Of a stretch of DNA of 64,000 bases, positions 17,290 to 26,194 are shown one piece after another. Within the stretch, counting starts at the first letter, position 1; each line of letters opens with the position of its first letter. Below the pieces are notes generated by a model, which saw only the letters and a list, made by a program, of their open reading frames with translations, had not been told where the DNA came from and made no database searches. Origin of the DNA: JAUWKC01 sp035527845 (GTDB lineage Bacteria > Planctomycetota > Phycisphaerae > Sedimentisphaerales > Anaerobacaceae). Location of the stretch: assembly GCA_035527845.1 (NCBI GenBank), contig DATKZT010000044.1:3032-67031 (forward strand), written 5' to 3'. The translations under genes were made by a program, and so were the position numbers.

Positions 17290-18774
17290 ATGAAAGACGA
17301 CAGGTTTTTCGTGGTCAGAGCCTCCATTTTGTTGACGGTTGTTGTGTGCTTTTTATCGTCGGGCTGCCGTCAAATGCGGACCACGAGCTACAGGGAGCTG
17401 GAGTATCCCGGAGTGCATGATATAGAGGTGCCGAAGGTCGAGCGGGTGACATTGGCCAACGGCATGCGGTTGTTTTTGCTGGAGGACCATGAGCTTCCAC
17501 TTATAAGCGTCTCGGCGCGTATTCGCACGGGTTCGATTTATGAGCCGGCGGACAAGGCGGGTCTTGCGAACATTACGGGGACGGTGATGCGGACCGGCGG
17601 GACCATCGGCAGGACGGGGGATGAGATAGACGAGGAGCTGGAGCGGATTGCGGCGTCGGTCGAGACGGGTATCGGGCTCAATTACGGTTCCGCCTATATG
17701 TCGGTTCTGAAAGGGGATATCGAGACGGGTCTATCGATACTGGCGGACGTGCTGATGAACCCGGCGTTTCGCGAGGAGAAGATAGAGCTTGCGAAGATAC
17801 AGCACCGCAGTGCGATTGCGAGGCGGAACGACAGTCCGGGGCAGATAGCAGGGCGGGAGTTCAGCAAGCTCATTTATGGCCCGAACAGCGTTTATGCGCG
17901 GCAGACGGAGTATGCGACTGTCGATAACATCCGGCGGGAGGACCTGATTGCGTTTCACAAGAAGTACTATCATCCCAATAACGTCATGCTGGCGGTGTGG
18001 GGGGATTTCGAGACGGGGCGAATGATCAAGAGGATTGAGGAGGCTTTCGGGGGGTGGGAGAAGGTTGATACTGAACCCGGCGCCGCACCGCAGGTGCAGT
18101 ACGACTTTCGTTCGACGGTAAACCTTGTTCGCAAGGAGGATATCAATCAGAGCAATATTTACCTCGGTCACATCGGCGGGATTATGAGCGACCCGGATTA
18201 TTTTGCGCTGACGGTAATGAACCAGATTCTGGGCAGCAGTTTTACGGGTCGGCTATTTAAGAACGTTCGGTCGCGGCAGGGGCTGGCGTATTCTGTTTTC
18301 GGCAGGTATTCGGCCGACTATGATCACAGCGGCGTTTTTTACGTGGGGTGTCAGACGAAGTCGGAGGAAACGGTCAAGGCGATTGTCGCGATGGAGAAAG
18401 AGGTCGAAAGGATTGCCGAGAGTCCGGTGACGGACGAGGAGCTGGCTCTGGCCAAGGACAGTTATCTTAACAAGTTCGTGTTCAACTTCGATACGAACGG
18501 TGAGATTGTGGTGCGGCTGATGACGTATGAATATTTCGGTTATCCGCGGGATTTTCTTCAGAAGACGAAAGAGAATGTGGAGCGTGTGACGAAGGGTGAC
18601 GTGCTTCGGGTTGCCCGTGAGCATCTGAGGCCGGAGAAGCTGCAGGTGCTTGTTGTGGGTCGGCCGGAGGATTTCGATGAGCCGCTATCGGTTCTGGGTC
18701 CGGTTCGGGAAATCGATATTACTATTCCGGCGGCGGGGCAGGAAGGGGCTGTTTCGGCAGCGGGGAAAGATTAG
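17290..18774 (+). CDS. M16 peptidase-like partner subunit lacking the zinc motif, lipoprotein
   Basis: ATG 17290 lies 20 bases after the catalytic M16 gene, with GGCAGGAG upstream. The 495-residue product starts with a lipoprotein signal (FLSSGC, Cys near residue 26). The fold is that of M16 (LANGMRLFLLEDHELPLISV, RQGLAYSVFGRYSADYDHSG), but where HxxEH should be there is GLANITGTVMRTGGT, so the zinc site is absent. In two-gene M16 systems one subunit is catalytic and the other provides substrate binding (e.g. mitochondrial processing peptidase alpha/beta). The anchored partner would fix the complex to the envelope. Confidence 0.92.
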   Translation: MKDDRFFVVRASILLTVVVCFLSSGCRQMRTTSYRELEYPGVHDIEVPKVERVTLANGMRLFLLEDHELPLISVSARIRTGSIYEPADKAGLANITGTVMRTGGTIGRTGDEIDEELERIAASVETGIGLNYGSAYMSVLKGDIETGLSILADVLMNPAFREEKIELAKIQHRSAIARRNDSPGQIAGREFSKLIYGPNSVYARQTEYATVDNIRREDLIAFHKKYYHPNNVMLAVWGDFETGRMIKRIEEAFGGWEKVDTEPGAAPQVQYDFRSTVNLVRKEDINQSNIYLGHIGGIMSDPDYFALTVMNQILGSSFTGRLFKNVRSRQGLAYSVFGRYSADYDHSGVFYVGCQTKSEETVKAIVAMEKEVERIAESPVTDEELALAKDSYLNKFVFNFDTNGEIVVRLMTYEYFGYPRDFLQKTKENVERVTKGDVLRVAREHLRPEKLQVLVVGRPEDFDEPLSVLGPVREIDITIPAAGQEGAVSAAGKD

Positions 18775-18818
18775 TTTGGATAGTCCGGCAAGAAGGGTTA
18801 ATGAGTAGGAGATTGGAA

Positions 18819-20795
18819 ATGCTTAGAGTTCGCGTCACAGTAATCGGCGTATTAGTGGTGTTGGTCTCAATTGGTATTTGCGCTGCGGCAGGTGGGGACG
18901 AAGCATCGGTGCAGCGATCCGTTGTGACAATTGAAGCGGGCAAGATTGGTGAGCCTGTTTCACCGTACATCTATGGGCAGTTCATCGAGCATCTCGGGCG
19001 TTGCATTTACGGTGGCATCTGGGCGGAAATGCTCGAGGACCGCAAGTTCTACTATCCTATTCCGGCCGACGGCCCCATCTGGAAAGAGCACGAGGGGGCC
19101 GGGGTGCTTGCCGGCTCGCCGTGGGAGATTACAGGGTGGCCGGGGCAAACGGTGACAATGACCAAGGATAAGGCGTACTGCGGAGAGCATTCAGCACGGA
19201 TTCAGGTCGCAGCCAAGGCGCCGGTGGGGATTCATCAGAGAGGACTTGGCCTGGTCAAAGGTAAGAAATACACAGGATATATAGTTCTGGCGGCGGACGA
19301 CGCAGACACCGAGTGTCAGATCAACCTTATTTGGGGCAAGGGGTCGTCGGATGGGGGACAAACGGTGACATTGCCCCGCCTGAGTAAAGATTTCAAGAAG
19401 TATCCGTTCGAATTTACCTGCGGGGGCGATACGGAGGACGGTTGGCTGCGGATTCTGGTGTTTGGAAAAGGGGCGGAGCCGGCCGGCGCGGTGACGGTCG
19501 GCGCGGTCTCGCTTATGCCTGCGGACAATATCAAGGGGATGCGGGCGGACACCATCAAGCTGCTAAAGGAACTCAATGCCCCGATATATCGCTGGCCGGG
19601 GGGGAACTTTGTGAGCGGCTATGACTGGCGCGACGGTGTCGGTGAGCGGGACAAGCGTCCGCCGCGGAAGAACCCGGCCTGGACGGGCGTCGAGCATAAT
19701 GACTTCGGCCTTGACGAATTTATTATTTTCTGTCGTGAGGTTGGCGCGGAGCCCTTGATTGTCGCCAATTCGGGCTTCGGGGACGACCACTCGGCAGGCG
19801 AGGAAGTTGCATACGCAAACGGCTCGGCCGATATGCCTATGGGCAGGTGGCGGGCCGAAAACGGCCATCCCAAACCTTACAATGTCAAGTGGTGGGGGAT
19901 AGGCAATGAAATGTACGGCAAGTGGCAACTGGGGCACGTGTCACTTGAGCATTACGTGCAGAAGCACAATCTTTTCGCCAGGGCGATGCGCAAAGTGGAC
20001 CCCTCCATCAAGCTGGTTGCCGTCGGCGACACAGGGAACTGGTCGAGAGGAATGCTGAGTAACTGCGCCGACTATATGGACCTGATAAGCGAGCACTTTT
20101 ATAGGGGAGAGAACAAGTCCGTGGTTGATCACGTGTGGCAGACCGTTGACGCCATCCGCAGCAAGGTCGAGGCCCACCGTAGTTACCGCGAAAAAATTGA
20201 GTCGCTCAAAGGCAAAGATATCCGCATTGCCCTTGATGAATGGAACTACTGGCACAGGCCGTACGTTTACGAGTACGGGGAGCTTGGGTGTCGCTATACT
20301 CTGAAGGATGCTTTGGGCATCGCGACGGGTCTCCATGAGATGATTCGCAGCAGCGACATGATTTTCATGGCCAACTATGCGCAGACGGTTAATGTCATCG
20401 GCTGCATCAAAACCACCAAGACCGAGGCGGCCTTTGCAACGACCGGCCTGGCGTTGAAGCTGTATCGCAATCACTTCGGAACGATTCCGGTCGAGGTCAG
20501 CGGCAGCTTCGAGCCTCTGGACGTGGTTGCTGCGTGGACCGCAGACCGCAAAGCGCTGACGATTGCCGTGGTCAACCCCACCGCCGAGAGCCGTGAGGTC
20601 ACAATAGACATGAAAGATGCCGGGCGAACCGGCAGCGGAAAGCTTTGGCAGATTGGCGGCTCCGACCCGAATGCCTACAACGAACCGGGGAAAGCGGCGA
20701 AGGTTGTGATTGAAGAAAGGCTGTTGACCGGTAGCGCCCGCGAACTCGGTGCGGCGCCATATAGCGTCAGCGTGTATGAACTGGCGGCCAAGTGA
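18819..20795 (+). CDS. Alpha-L-arabinofuranosidase, GH51 family, secreted
   Basis: ATG 18819 has TAGGAG eight bases upstream; an ATG at 18801 in frame is less well placed. The 658-residue protein has a signal peptide (VTVIGVLVVLVSIGICAAAG). GH51 hallmarks are YIYGQFIEHLGRCIYGGIWAEML near the N-terminus, a carbohydrate-binding insert at about 90-220, YRWPGGNFVSGYDWRDGVG, the acid/base Glu in WGIGNEMYG (about residue 363) and the nucleophile Glu in ALDEWNYW (about residue 473), then a C-terminal beta-sandwich. It releases terminal arabinofuranose from arabinan and arabinoxylan. It follows the M16 pair by 44 bases and may share their transcript. Confidence 0.94.
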   Translation: MLRVRVTVIGVLVVLVSIGICAAAGGDEASVQRSVVTIEAGKIGEPVSPYIYGQFIEHLGRCIYGGIWAEMLEDRKFYYPIPADGPIWKEHEGAGVLAGSPWEITGWPGQTVTMTKDKAYCGEHSARIQVAAKAPVGIHQRGLGLVKGKKYTGYIVLAADDADTECQINLIWGKGSSDGGQTVTLPRLSKDFKKYPFEFTCGGDTEDGWLRILVFGKGAEPAGAVTVGAVSLMPADNIKGMRADTIKLLKELNAPIYRWPGGNFVSGYDWRDGVGERDKRPPRKNPAWTGVEHNDFGLDEFIIFCREVGAEPLIVANSGFGDDHSAGEEVAYANGSADMPMGRWRAENGHPKPYNVKWWGIGNEMYGKWQLGHVSLEHYVQKHNLFARAMRKVDPSIKLVAVGDTGNWSRGMLSNCADYMDLISEHFYRGENKSVVDHVWQTVDAIRSKVEAHRSYREKIESLKGKDIRIALDEWNYWHRPYVYEYGELGCRYTLKDALGIATGLHEMIRSSDMIFMANYAQTVNVIGCIKTTKTEAAFATTGLALKLYRNHFGTIPVEVSGSFEPLDVVAAWTADRKALTIAVVNPTAESREVTIDMKDAGRTGSGKLWQIGGSDPNAYNEPGKAAKVVIEERLLTGSARELGAAPYSVSVYELAAK

Positions 20796-20851
20796 TGGGG
20801 TTCAAACGGGCCCGGATATTCAAGCGGCTTGATGAGCGAAGGCTTTGGGGC

Positions 20852-20880
20852 TTGTCGGCGGTGAGTGATTCTGCTATAAT
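20852..20880 (+). promoter_or_regulatory. Promoter of the DUF6485-like gene
   Basis: TTGTCG (20852-20857), 17 bases, perfect TATAAT (20875-20880), followed by the gene at 20935. Confidence 0.65.
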
Positions 20881-20934
20881 GTGCTCTGGAATTATATCGA
20901 TGATGTTGTTTTCGAGAAGGAGACTGAGCCGACC

Positions 20935-21129
20935 ATGGAATGCAATAAAGACCAGAACATGAAGAACTGCAATTGCAGCTATCCGGGGTGCAGCCGGAAG
21001 GGCGTTTGCTGCGATTGTTTGAGTTATCATTTGTCATCGAGGCAGCTTCCGGGATGCTGTTTTCCCGATGACGTTGAGAAGACATACGACCGGAGCTTCA
21101 GGGCGTTTGCGAAGGCGTGGGGGCTGTGA
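20935..21129 (+). CDS. Small cysteine-rich protein, DUF6485 type
   Basis: From ATG 20935 the product is 64 residues with ten cysteines in a pattern I recognise from the DUF6485 family: MECNKDQNMKNCNCSYPGC, then SRKGVCCDCLSYHLSSRQLP, GCCFP, and an aromatic C-terminus. The clustered cysteines suggest metal or iron-sulfur binding, but the function of the family is not known. It has its own promoter at 20852-20880 and a hairpin terminator shared with the convergent subtilase gene. Confidence 0.82.
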   Translation: MECNKDQNMKNCNCSYPGCSRKGVCCDCLSYHLSSRQLPGCCFPDDVEKTYDRSFRAFAKAWGL

Positions 21130-21172
21130 CCGGTTTTTCAGCGAAAGTGCTTGAGAGCAGCGTCTAAAGAAG

Positions 21173-21208
21173 ACGGCCGCTCAAGTGCGACAGCACTGAA
21201 GCGGCCGT
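21173..21208. terminator. Bidirectional hairpin between convergent genes
   Basis: ACGGCCGCT (21173-21181) pairs perfectly with AGCGGCCGT (21200-21208), and the loop holds a second stem AGTGC/GCACT (21184-21188, 21193-21197). On the minus strand it is followed by CTTCTTTAG. It separates the 20935 gene and the subtilase gene. Confidence 0.7.
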
Positions 21209-21231
21209 ATCAATTTCTAAATCAATCCGTG

Positions 21232-23562
21232 TTACGGCACGGCTACGGAATCGCTGGTTTCTGCGTTGTCGGCGGGGTTATATGTCCAGCCTGAGTTTGT
21301 AACGTTGGTTACCGTTACCGTAAAGGTTGTGCCACTTGAAGGTTTCTTGAGCTTGTCGGATTGAAGCGTGATCTGTCCGGCAGCGTCAGTTGTTCCCACA
21401 TCGCTGTCGGAGGTTGCACCGCTCCACTTTGCAGAGACGGTCGTCCCTGCGACAGGGGCACCGGCGGTGTTTACGATGGTTACTGTGGCTACGCCGTTAT
21501 AGTTTACCCCGGCGTTCTTTAGAGACATCGCAATACCGGCCACGTGCATGGCGACGGCAGACGCTTCGTTTACATTAACTGTGGTGGTTGCGCTGTTATC
21601 GGCGGTATCGGTTTCGCCGGAGACGACGCTTGCGTTTGCTTCGAGCAGGTGAGCAGTTATGGACGCGCCGGTGGTGTTCCAGTCGAATGAAACGGTTGTT
21701 GACGCGCCGGCGGCGACGGATTTTACTTGTGAGCCGATGGAGGTGTTGTCGGTGGCGTCCCTCAATGTAATGGTGGTTGTTTCAGCAAAGCTGCCCTGGT
21801 TCTGAACGGTTATGGAGACGGGGACCACGTCGCCTTCGATAGCTTGTGAAGGTGCATTGAGGGCGGTGATGGCGACGTCGTGGACGGGCTCGTTCACAGT
21901 GACCGTCGTGGTCATTGTATTGTCGGCGGTATCAGTTTCGCCGGGTACCGTGCCTGCCTGAGCAAGGAGGACGTGTCCCGTTATGGATGCGCCGGTGGTG
22001 TTCCAATTGAAGGGAATGAGGGTTGAGTCGCCGGGATCGAGCGTTACCGGTTGTGAACCTATGAGCGAGCCTGCCGTCGTGTCGGTGAGGGTTACGGTGG
22101 TCGTCTCGGCGTCGGTACCCTGATTTGTGACTGTCACGGAGATTGAAACTGCGTCTCCCTGGTAGGCGTCCAGAGGTGCGTTGAGGGCGATTACTGCGAC
22201 GTCGTGAATGGGGGCGGGAGAAAAGGCGAGGGCGGCGTAAGCATCCAGCAGGCCCCAGCCATAAGTGCTGTCCCAGCCTGGGGCGCCCAAATCTCTGGCG
22301 GTGTCCTGCAGAGCGGCCCTTACCTCATCAGGTGAGGTAACTCCGTCTCCATCGGTGTCGGCGTTTCCGTTTGCAATCAGCAAAGCGGCCACGCCCGATA
22401 CGTGAGGCGCCGCCATTGAAGTTCCCTGATAGAAGAAATAGCCCCAGTCATTAAGGCTGTTGCCGAAAGTCTGTTGCAAAACGCCGTCGGAGTAGGTGTC
22501 TCCATTCTGGTCCACGTATATGTCCCCGCCAGGGGCGACCAGGTCAAGCCCGCTGCCGTAGTTGGAGTAATACGCGAGCGTTTGGTCGTAGCGAGTTGCG
22601 CCTACGGCGATGCAGTAGGTATTGTAGGCTGCGGGGTAGCTGAGGGTCGAGCTGGAGTTGTTGCCCGCGGCGCAGACGATGGTGACGCCCATGCCATAGG
22701 CGTATGCGAGGGCGTTTTCGAGGGTTGTGGAGGGGCTTGATCCGCCGAGGCTCATGTTAATCACAGCGGCGCCGTTGTCTGCGGCGAAGTAGATGCCGTC
22801 GGCGATATCGGTGTAGGAGCCGGAGCCCAGAGAATTGAGGACCTTCACGGGCATTATTGAGGTATTGAAGGCTATGCCGGCGACGCCGAGGTTATTGTTT
22901 GTGCTCTGGGCGATAGTTCCGGTGACGTGTGTGCCATGTCCCTCGTCGTCGTTGGGATGGTCGTCGTTGTTGACAAAATCATAACCAGCGACGAACAACG
23001 TGCTCGCCAAGTCGGGGGCAAGATAATAATACTTCTTCAATCGCCTGGTTCCTTCGGCGTAGTTTTCGTAGGCGACTCCCGTATCTATGACTGCGACAAT
23101 CACATCCGGACTGCCGGTCTGAATATTCCAGGCGGATTCCATATTGATGCCGCCGTGGGCAGGAGCGCGGAGATGCCACTGATAGGAATAGTAGGTATCA
23201 TTGGGGACCATAAGTGCTGTTGCTATGAAGTTCTGCTCGGCGTATTCGACGTTCGGATTCTTGCTGTAAATCGCCACCATTTCTTCGACGGTCTTGTTTG
23301 GTGGGATTCGGAGGCGCCTGAACTGGCCGCGGTTGCTTATTGAGAGGACGGAGCTACCCTGCCGGTCGTTTATTCCTCTGATAACGTCATCGGAAACCCC
23401 GGGCTTGAACTTGACAATGATCTCGGCCGGGGCCCATTTCGGGGCTTCAACGGTTTGCAGGTTGTCTTTTACGCGAAACTCCTGGCCTGCGCCAACGGCA
23501 TTGAGGCTCAGGACCAACAGGGCCGCCATTACGAAAACAAAACTTGTATTTCTGGTTCTCAT
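21232..23562 (-). CDS. Secreted subtilisin-like serine protease with two CARDB domains
   Basis: The 776-residue protein has a signal peptide (residues 1-25), an N-terminal propeptide of the fervidolysin/inhibitor I9 kind (AEIIVKFKPGVSDDVIRGIN to about 115), then an S8 catalytic domain. The triad is Asp 160 (AVIDTG), His 209 (GHGTHVTG) and Ser near 382 (GTSMAAPHVSG). Two CARDB adhesion-type repeats follow (about 455-560 and 560-665, both beginning HDVAV/HDVAI..LNAP). A C-terminal Ig-like domain (about 670-776) contains VAGTTVSAKWSGATS. It should act outside the cell in protein degradation. It is monocistronic; its promoter (23631-23658) is nearly identical to that of the neighbouring metalloprotease gene, so the two are likely co-regulated. 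Confidence 0.95.
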   Translation of the reverse strand: MRTRNTSFVFVMAALLVLSLNAVGAGQEFRVKDNLQTVEAPKWAPAEIIVKFKPGVSDDVIRGINDRQGSSVLSISNRGQFRRLRIPPNKTVEEMVAIYSKNPNVEYAEQNFIATALMVPNDTYYSYQWHLRAPAHGGINMESAWNIQTGSPDVIVAVIDTGVAYENYAEGTRRLKKYYYLAPDLASTLFVAGYDFVNNDDHPNDDEGHGTHVTGTIAQSTNNNLGVAGIAFNTSIMPVKVLNSLGSGSYTDIADGIYFAADNGAAVINMSLGGSSPSTTLENALAYAYGMGVTIVCAAGNNSSSTLSYPAAYNTYCIAVGATRYDQTLAYYSNYGSGLDLVAPGGDIYVDQNGDTYSDGVLQQTFGNSLNDWGYFFYQGTSMAAPHVSGVAALLIANGNADTDGDGVTSPDEVRAALQDTARDLGAPGWDSTYGWGLLDAYAALAFSPAPIHDVAVIALNAPLDAYQGDAVSISVTVTNQGTDAETTTVTLTDTTAGSLIGSQPVTLDPGDSTLIPFNWNTTGASITGHVLLAQAGTVPGETDTADNTMTTTVTVNEPVHDVAITALNAPSQAIEGDVVPVSITVQNQGSFAETTTITLRDATDNTSIGSQVKSVAAGASTTVSFDWNTTGASITAHLLEANASVVSGETDTADNSATTTVNVNEASAVAMHVAGIAMSLKNAGVNYNGVATVTIVNTAGAPVAGTTVSAKWSGATSDSDVGTTDAAGQITLQSDKLKKPSSGTTFTVTVTNVTNSGWTYNPADNAETSDSVAVP

Positions 23563-23630
23563 CGCTTGCGTCTCCTACTTAACTGTTTTTTCAGCACAGA
23601 TGGTCAGAATACCCGCTCCTGACCCAATAT

Positions 23631-23658
23631 ATTATCGGCCTTGAGGGTCAAAAGTCAA
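23631..23658 (-). promoter_or_regulatory. Subtilase promoter, copy of a repeated promoter
   Basis: On the minus strand TTGACT (23658-23653), 16 bases, GATAAT (23636-23631), about 70 bases before the start codon. The whole 31-base block 23629-23659 recurs with two or three changes at 24651-24681. Confidence 0.7.
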
Positions 23659-23740
23659 GCAAAATATCGCCTGTGATGCGATTATTTGTGCTCAGCCGCC
23701 GAATCGCCGCTCCGAGAGGTACTCTTTGAAACCTGCACTG

Positions 23741-24583
23741 CTACTCGTACAGCGTGTTGATTGCGATTATGTCGGGCTCTTCGAGGTCCGTCTTCTGCGT
23801 TTCTTCGTAGTCGGAATATCCGTACATAGTTACATCGGAACATTCCGTCTGGTAGACGTCGTCCAAACCAACGGCGTGCCCCAGCTCGTGAGCGGCTATG
23901 TTCTGCACATCCATGACCGCACCCGGGTCGTCCGGCTCGGTTGCCGGGGTGGATTGCGCATCTCCCCAGGTCCAGTCGTTATCGAATTTGATGTCAAATT
24001 CGACTATGGCTTTTGTGGCCGGATTATACCAAACCTTTGTTACGGCGATTACGCCGGGCGTGGAGTAGTCACCGAATACAATGGCGTTCTTGTCATCGAG
24101 AACGCCGTATTCCACGTCATAGTTTATGGTAACGTTGTCATCATATAACTCGCCAGTCGTGTGAGAGTCCCACTCCTCGGCGCCGGCCTGAATCGCCTGC
24201 TCTATGAAGCTCGGTTCAAGTGCATGCGGATTCTCCGGATTTATGACATAGGATACGGGCAACTGTCTCCATTTCAGGAAGGTCTTGCCGTACTTGCCCA
24301 TGAGCGCATAGCAGTCTGCGGCTGAAGGTTCCGGCTCGTCTGTGCTCTTGCAATCGGCGCAGCTCGGGTTTTCTCCCAGTTGCGGCTCGCAAACGCCGTT
24401 GCCGTTGCATGGCGGCTTTGCGAAACCCTTCTTCCAGTGTATGAATTCTATGCTCTCGAGGGTGGGGGCCTTGGCTTTTGCCTTTGCGTTTTCATTGGCC
24501 TTATCGTTTGGCGGGACGGCCAACGAGACAACTGAAACCACAAGCAAACTGATTAACATACCAACGAGAATCTTGGCTCTCAT
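23741..24583 (-). CDS. Secreted metzincin-type metalloprotease with HExxHxxGxxD site
   Basis: The 280-residue protein begins with a signal peptide (MRAKILVGMLISLLVVSVVS) and a basic Ala/Lys linker. A Cys-rich segment at 59-78 (CNGNGVCEPQLGENPSCADC) matches the common 'CGNGVCE..GE....C..DC' disulfide module of secreted proteins. The catalytic part ends with HELGHAVGLDD at 232-242, followed by a probable Met-turn (SDVTMYGYSDY). In matrixins the third zinc ligand is His; here the position is Asp 242, as in snapalysin (M7). It should be a secreted endopeptidase. It is transcribed in the same direction as the subtilase and has an almost identical promoter. Confidence 0.87.
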   Translation of the reverse strand: MRAKILVGMLISLLVVSVVSLAVPPNDKANENAKAKAKAPTLESIEFIHWKKGFAKPPCNGNGVCEPQLGENPSCADCKSTDEPEPSAADCYALMGKYGKTFLKWRQLPVSYVINPENPHALEPSFIEQAIQAGAEEWDSHTTGELYDDNVTINYDVEYGVLDDKNAIVFGDYSTPGVIAVTKVWYNPATKAIVEFDIKFDNDWTWGDAQSTPATEPDDPGAVMDVQNIAAHELGHAVGLDDVYQTECSDVTMYGYSDYEETQKTDLEEPDIIAINTLYE

Positions 24584-24652
24584 AATAAGTCCTCCTTATT
24601 GGAACCCTTAATTGACACCAATGGGACCGAATATCTCCTGAGAACGTCTTAT

Positions 24653-24680
24653 ATTATCGGCCTTGAGGGGTAAAAGTCAA
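24653..24680 (-). promoter_or_regulatory. Metalloprotease promoter, second copy of the repeated promoter
   Basis: On the minus strand TTGACT (24680-24675), 16 bases, GATAAT (24658-24653), again about 70 bases before the start codon. The spacer keeps CCCTCAAGGCC as in the subtilase copy. Confidence 0.7.
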
Positions 24681-24778
24681 CAGAAAAAGAGGGGCTTGGG
24701 GTGGTTTTGGGGGCGAAATTCTGCTTGAGTGGCTCCAAAGAAGCGGGCGGGGGGTGTGAAAGAGCGGTTGTGGCGCAG

Positions 24779-24809
24779 AGAAAAGGCCGGGGGAAACGGG
24801 GCCCGGCCT
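24779..24809 (-). terminator. Intrinsic terminator of the 24833 gene
   Basis: AGGCCGGG (24784-24791) pairs with CCCGGCCT (24802-24809), and the minus-strand transcript continues into TTTT. It is one of several terminators here with the same GGCCGGG stem. Confidence 0.75.
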
Positions 24810-24832
24810 ATTGGGTCGCACTTTTAGGTATG

Positions 24833-26194
24833 CTATTGGGATGGTGGGTTTTCGAGCTGGGCCAACTGTTCGGCGCTGAGGTCTTCGGCGGTCAGGTCTC
24901 CGTAGATTACCCTGTACTGGTCGTCCGAAACCTTCCATCGCAGCAAGACCTCATGAGCATCATCGGGGCCGACCGACTCGCCGTAATATGCTGGGTCCTT
25001 TTTGCCCTGCACCAGCGTCATATAGAATAAACCAGCGGATTGAAGGGGCTGAGTAATTTGCATCCACTTCATCATGAACTCATCTTTATCTAACTCGCCG
25101 GCTTCGGTCATTTCTTCCTTTAGTCTCTTGACCCGGTCTCTCAGGCCTTGAGAGTTGGCCAGAGCCGCGATTTCCTGGGCAAGGTCCATCATGCTCAGCT
25201 TCTTCGGGTAGCTTCCGGAGAGCTCAGCAAAGAACTTCAATCCTTCGATAAGGCCTTCTTCGCTGATCTTAGGCATCTGCATTCCGGTGGCCATAGGCTC
25301 GAAATCGTCGGGTATGACCGGCTTGAAGTCGTCTGCGGTAACCGGGATATCCCAGTTAAACTCAGAGACGACGCAATGGACCTGCATCTGATCGCCCTTC
25401 CTGGATTCCATCTCGGAGCGAACCGGCAGCCAACTCTCGGCATCGACCCAGAGCGTAAGCGTAACATTCTCGCCCATGCCGCCCATTACGTTTGGATCGG
25501 TTGTCTGGAAGCCATCGACTTCCACGCCGTCAACAACGGATCGGCCCAGCTCGGTATATTCACTACCCATCATCCGCTTTATCATTTCTCTTGGGTCGTT
25601 GTTCTGCTGCTTCATCTTCGCCAACAAGTCGTCGTCAAACTCCATCTGCATATATTTTTTCTTATCCGGTATCAGGGTAACGGCTATTCCCTCGTGAGGA
25701 ATGACATAGACCGTGCAGGTGCTTTTCTCACCGGTATTGCCATCGACGGTAATCGTCTCCGTCTTTAGGCCGAAGTCATTGGAGATGATGGTGGTCATTT
25801 CCATATCCAGATCCATGACGGGCATATTCTCCCCCATAGAAGCTGTCATTCTCACATTCGTTTTGTACATAAACGCCCGAACCTGCTCAACTCTTTCGAG
25901 GACGGCGGCGAGTACGACTCCCGAACCATTGCCGCTAAAGAATGGCAGACCAGCAAGCACTGCGATAACAATTACCGCTGCTGCAGCGAATTTTGTAATT
26001 TTACTTTTCATAATGATTGTCCCTATATTCGGAGGCCGGACGGATTCGGGGAGCGGTTCCGTCTCGGCCTTGAAATCTTTGATTTGCTTTTGATGGTCCT
26101 TCTGCCATTTATCGAAATCGAACTTTGGCCGTTGGCGGCTGATGGCCCGGCCGATAAGCTCGTCTAATTTTTTGTCGTGTTCGGAAGGCTTCAT
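24833..26194 (-). CDS. Membrane anti-sigma-like protein with LolA/RseB-like sensor region
   Basis: The 453-residue protein overlaps the ECF sigma gene upstream by four bases (ATGA). Residues 1-60 are charged and cytoplasmic, the likely sigma-binding part. GTIIMKSKITKFAAAAVIVI spans the conserved edge of a single membrane helix (about 62-80). Outside, VVLAAVLERVEQVRAFMYKT begins a beta-rich region to about residue 290 (VYVIPHEGIAVTLIPDKKKY), reminiscent of the LolA/RseB fold, followed by a helical C-terminal region. It lacks a zinc-type anti-sigma motif. The paralogues at 26992, 51785 and 53985 share the same layout, with different C-terminal halves. An internal ATG (26011) is preceded by AGGGACAATCATT; see findings. 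Confidence 0.75.
   Translation of the reverse strand: MKPSEHDKKLDELIGRAISRQRPKFDFDKWQKDHQKQIKDFKAETEPLPESVRPPNIGTIIMKSKITKFAAAAVIVIAVLAGLPFFSGNGSGVVLAAVLERVEQVRAFMYKTNVRMTASMGENMPVMDLDMEMTTIISNDFGLKTETITVDGNTGEKSTCTVYVIPHEGIAVTLIPDKKKYMQMEFDDDLLAKMKQQNNDPREMIKRMMGSEYTELGRSVVDGVEVDGFQTTDPNVMGGMGENVTLTLWVDAESWLPVRSEMESRKGDQMQVHCVVSEFNWDIPVTADDFKPVIPDDFEPMATGMQMPKISEEGLIEGLKFFAELSGSYPKKLSMMDLAQEIAALANSQGLRDRVKRLKEEMTEAGELDKDEFMMKWMQITQPLQSAGLFYMTLVQGKKDPAYYGESVGPDDAHEVLLRWKVSDDQYRVIYGDLTAEDLSAEQLAQLENPPSQ

Noticed and set aside
15789..17327. 512-residue open frame on the minus strand opposite the M16 gene
   Set aside because: It is a GC-rich antisense shadow; the plus strand has clear M16 motifs (HLFEHMAFKG), a ribosome binding site and a coupled partner, and the antisense protein shows no family motif.
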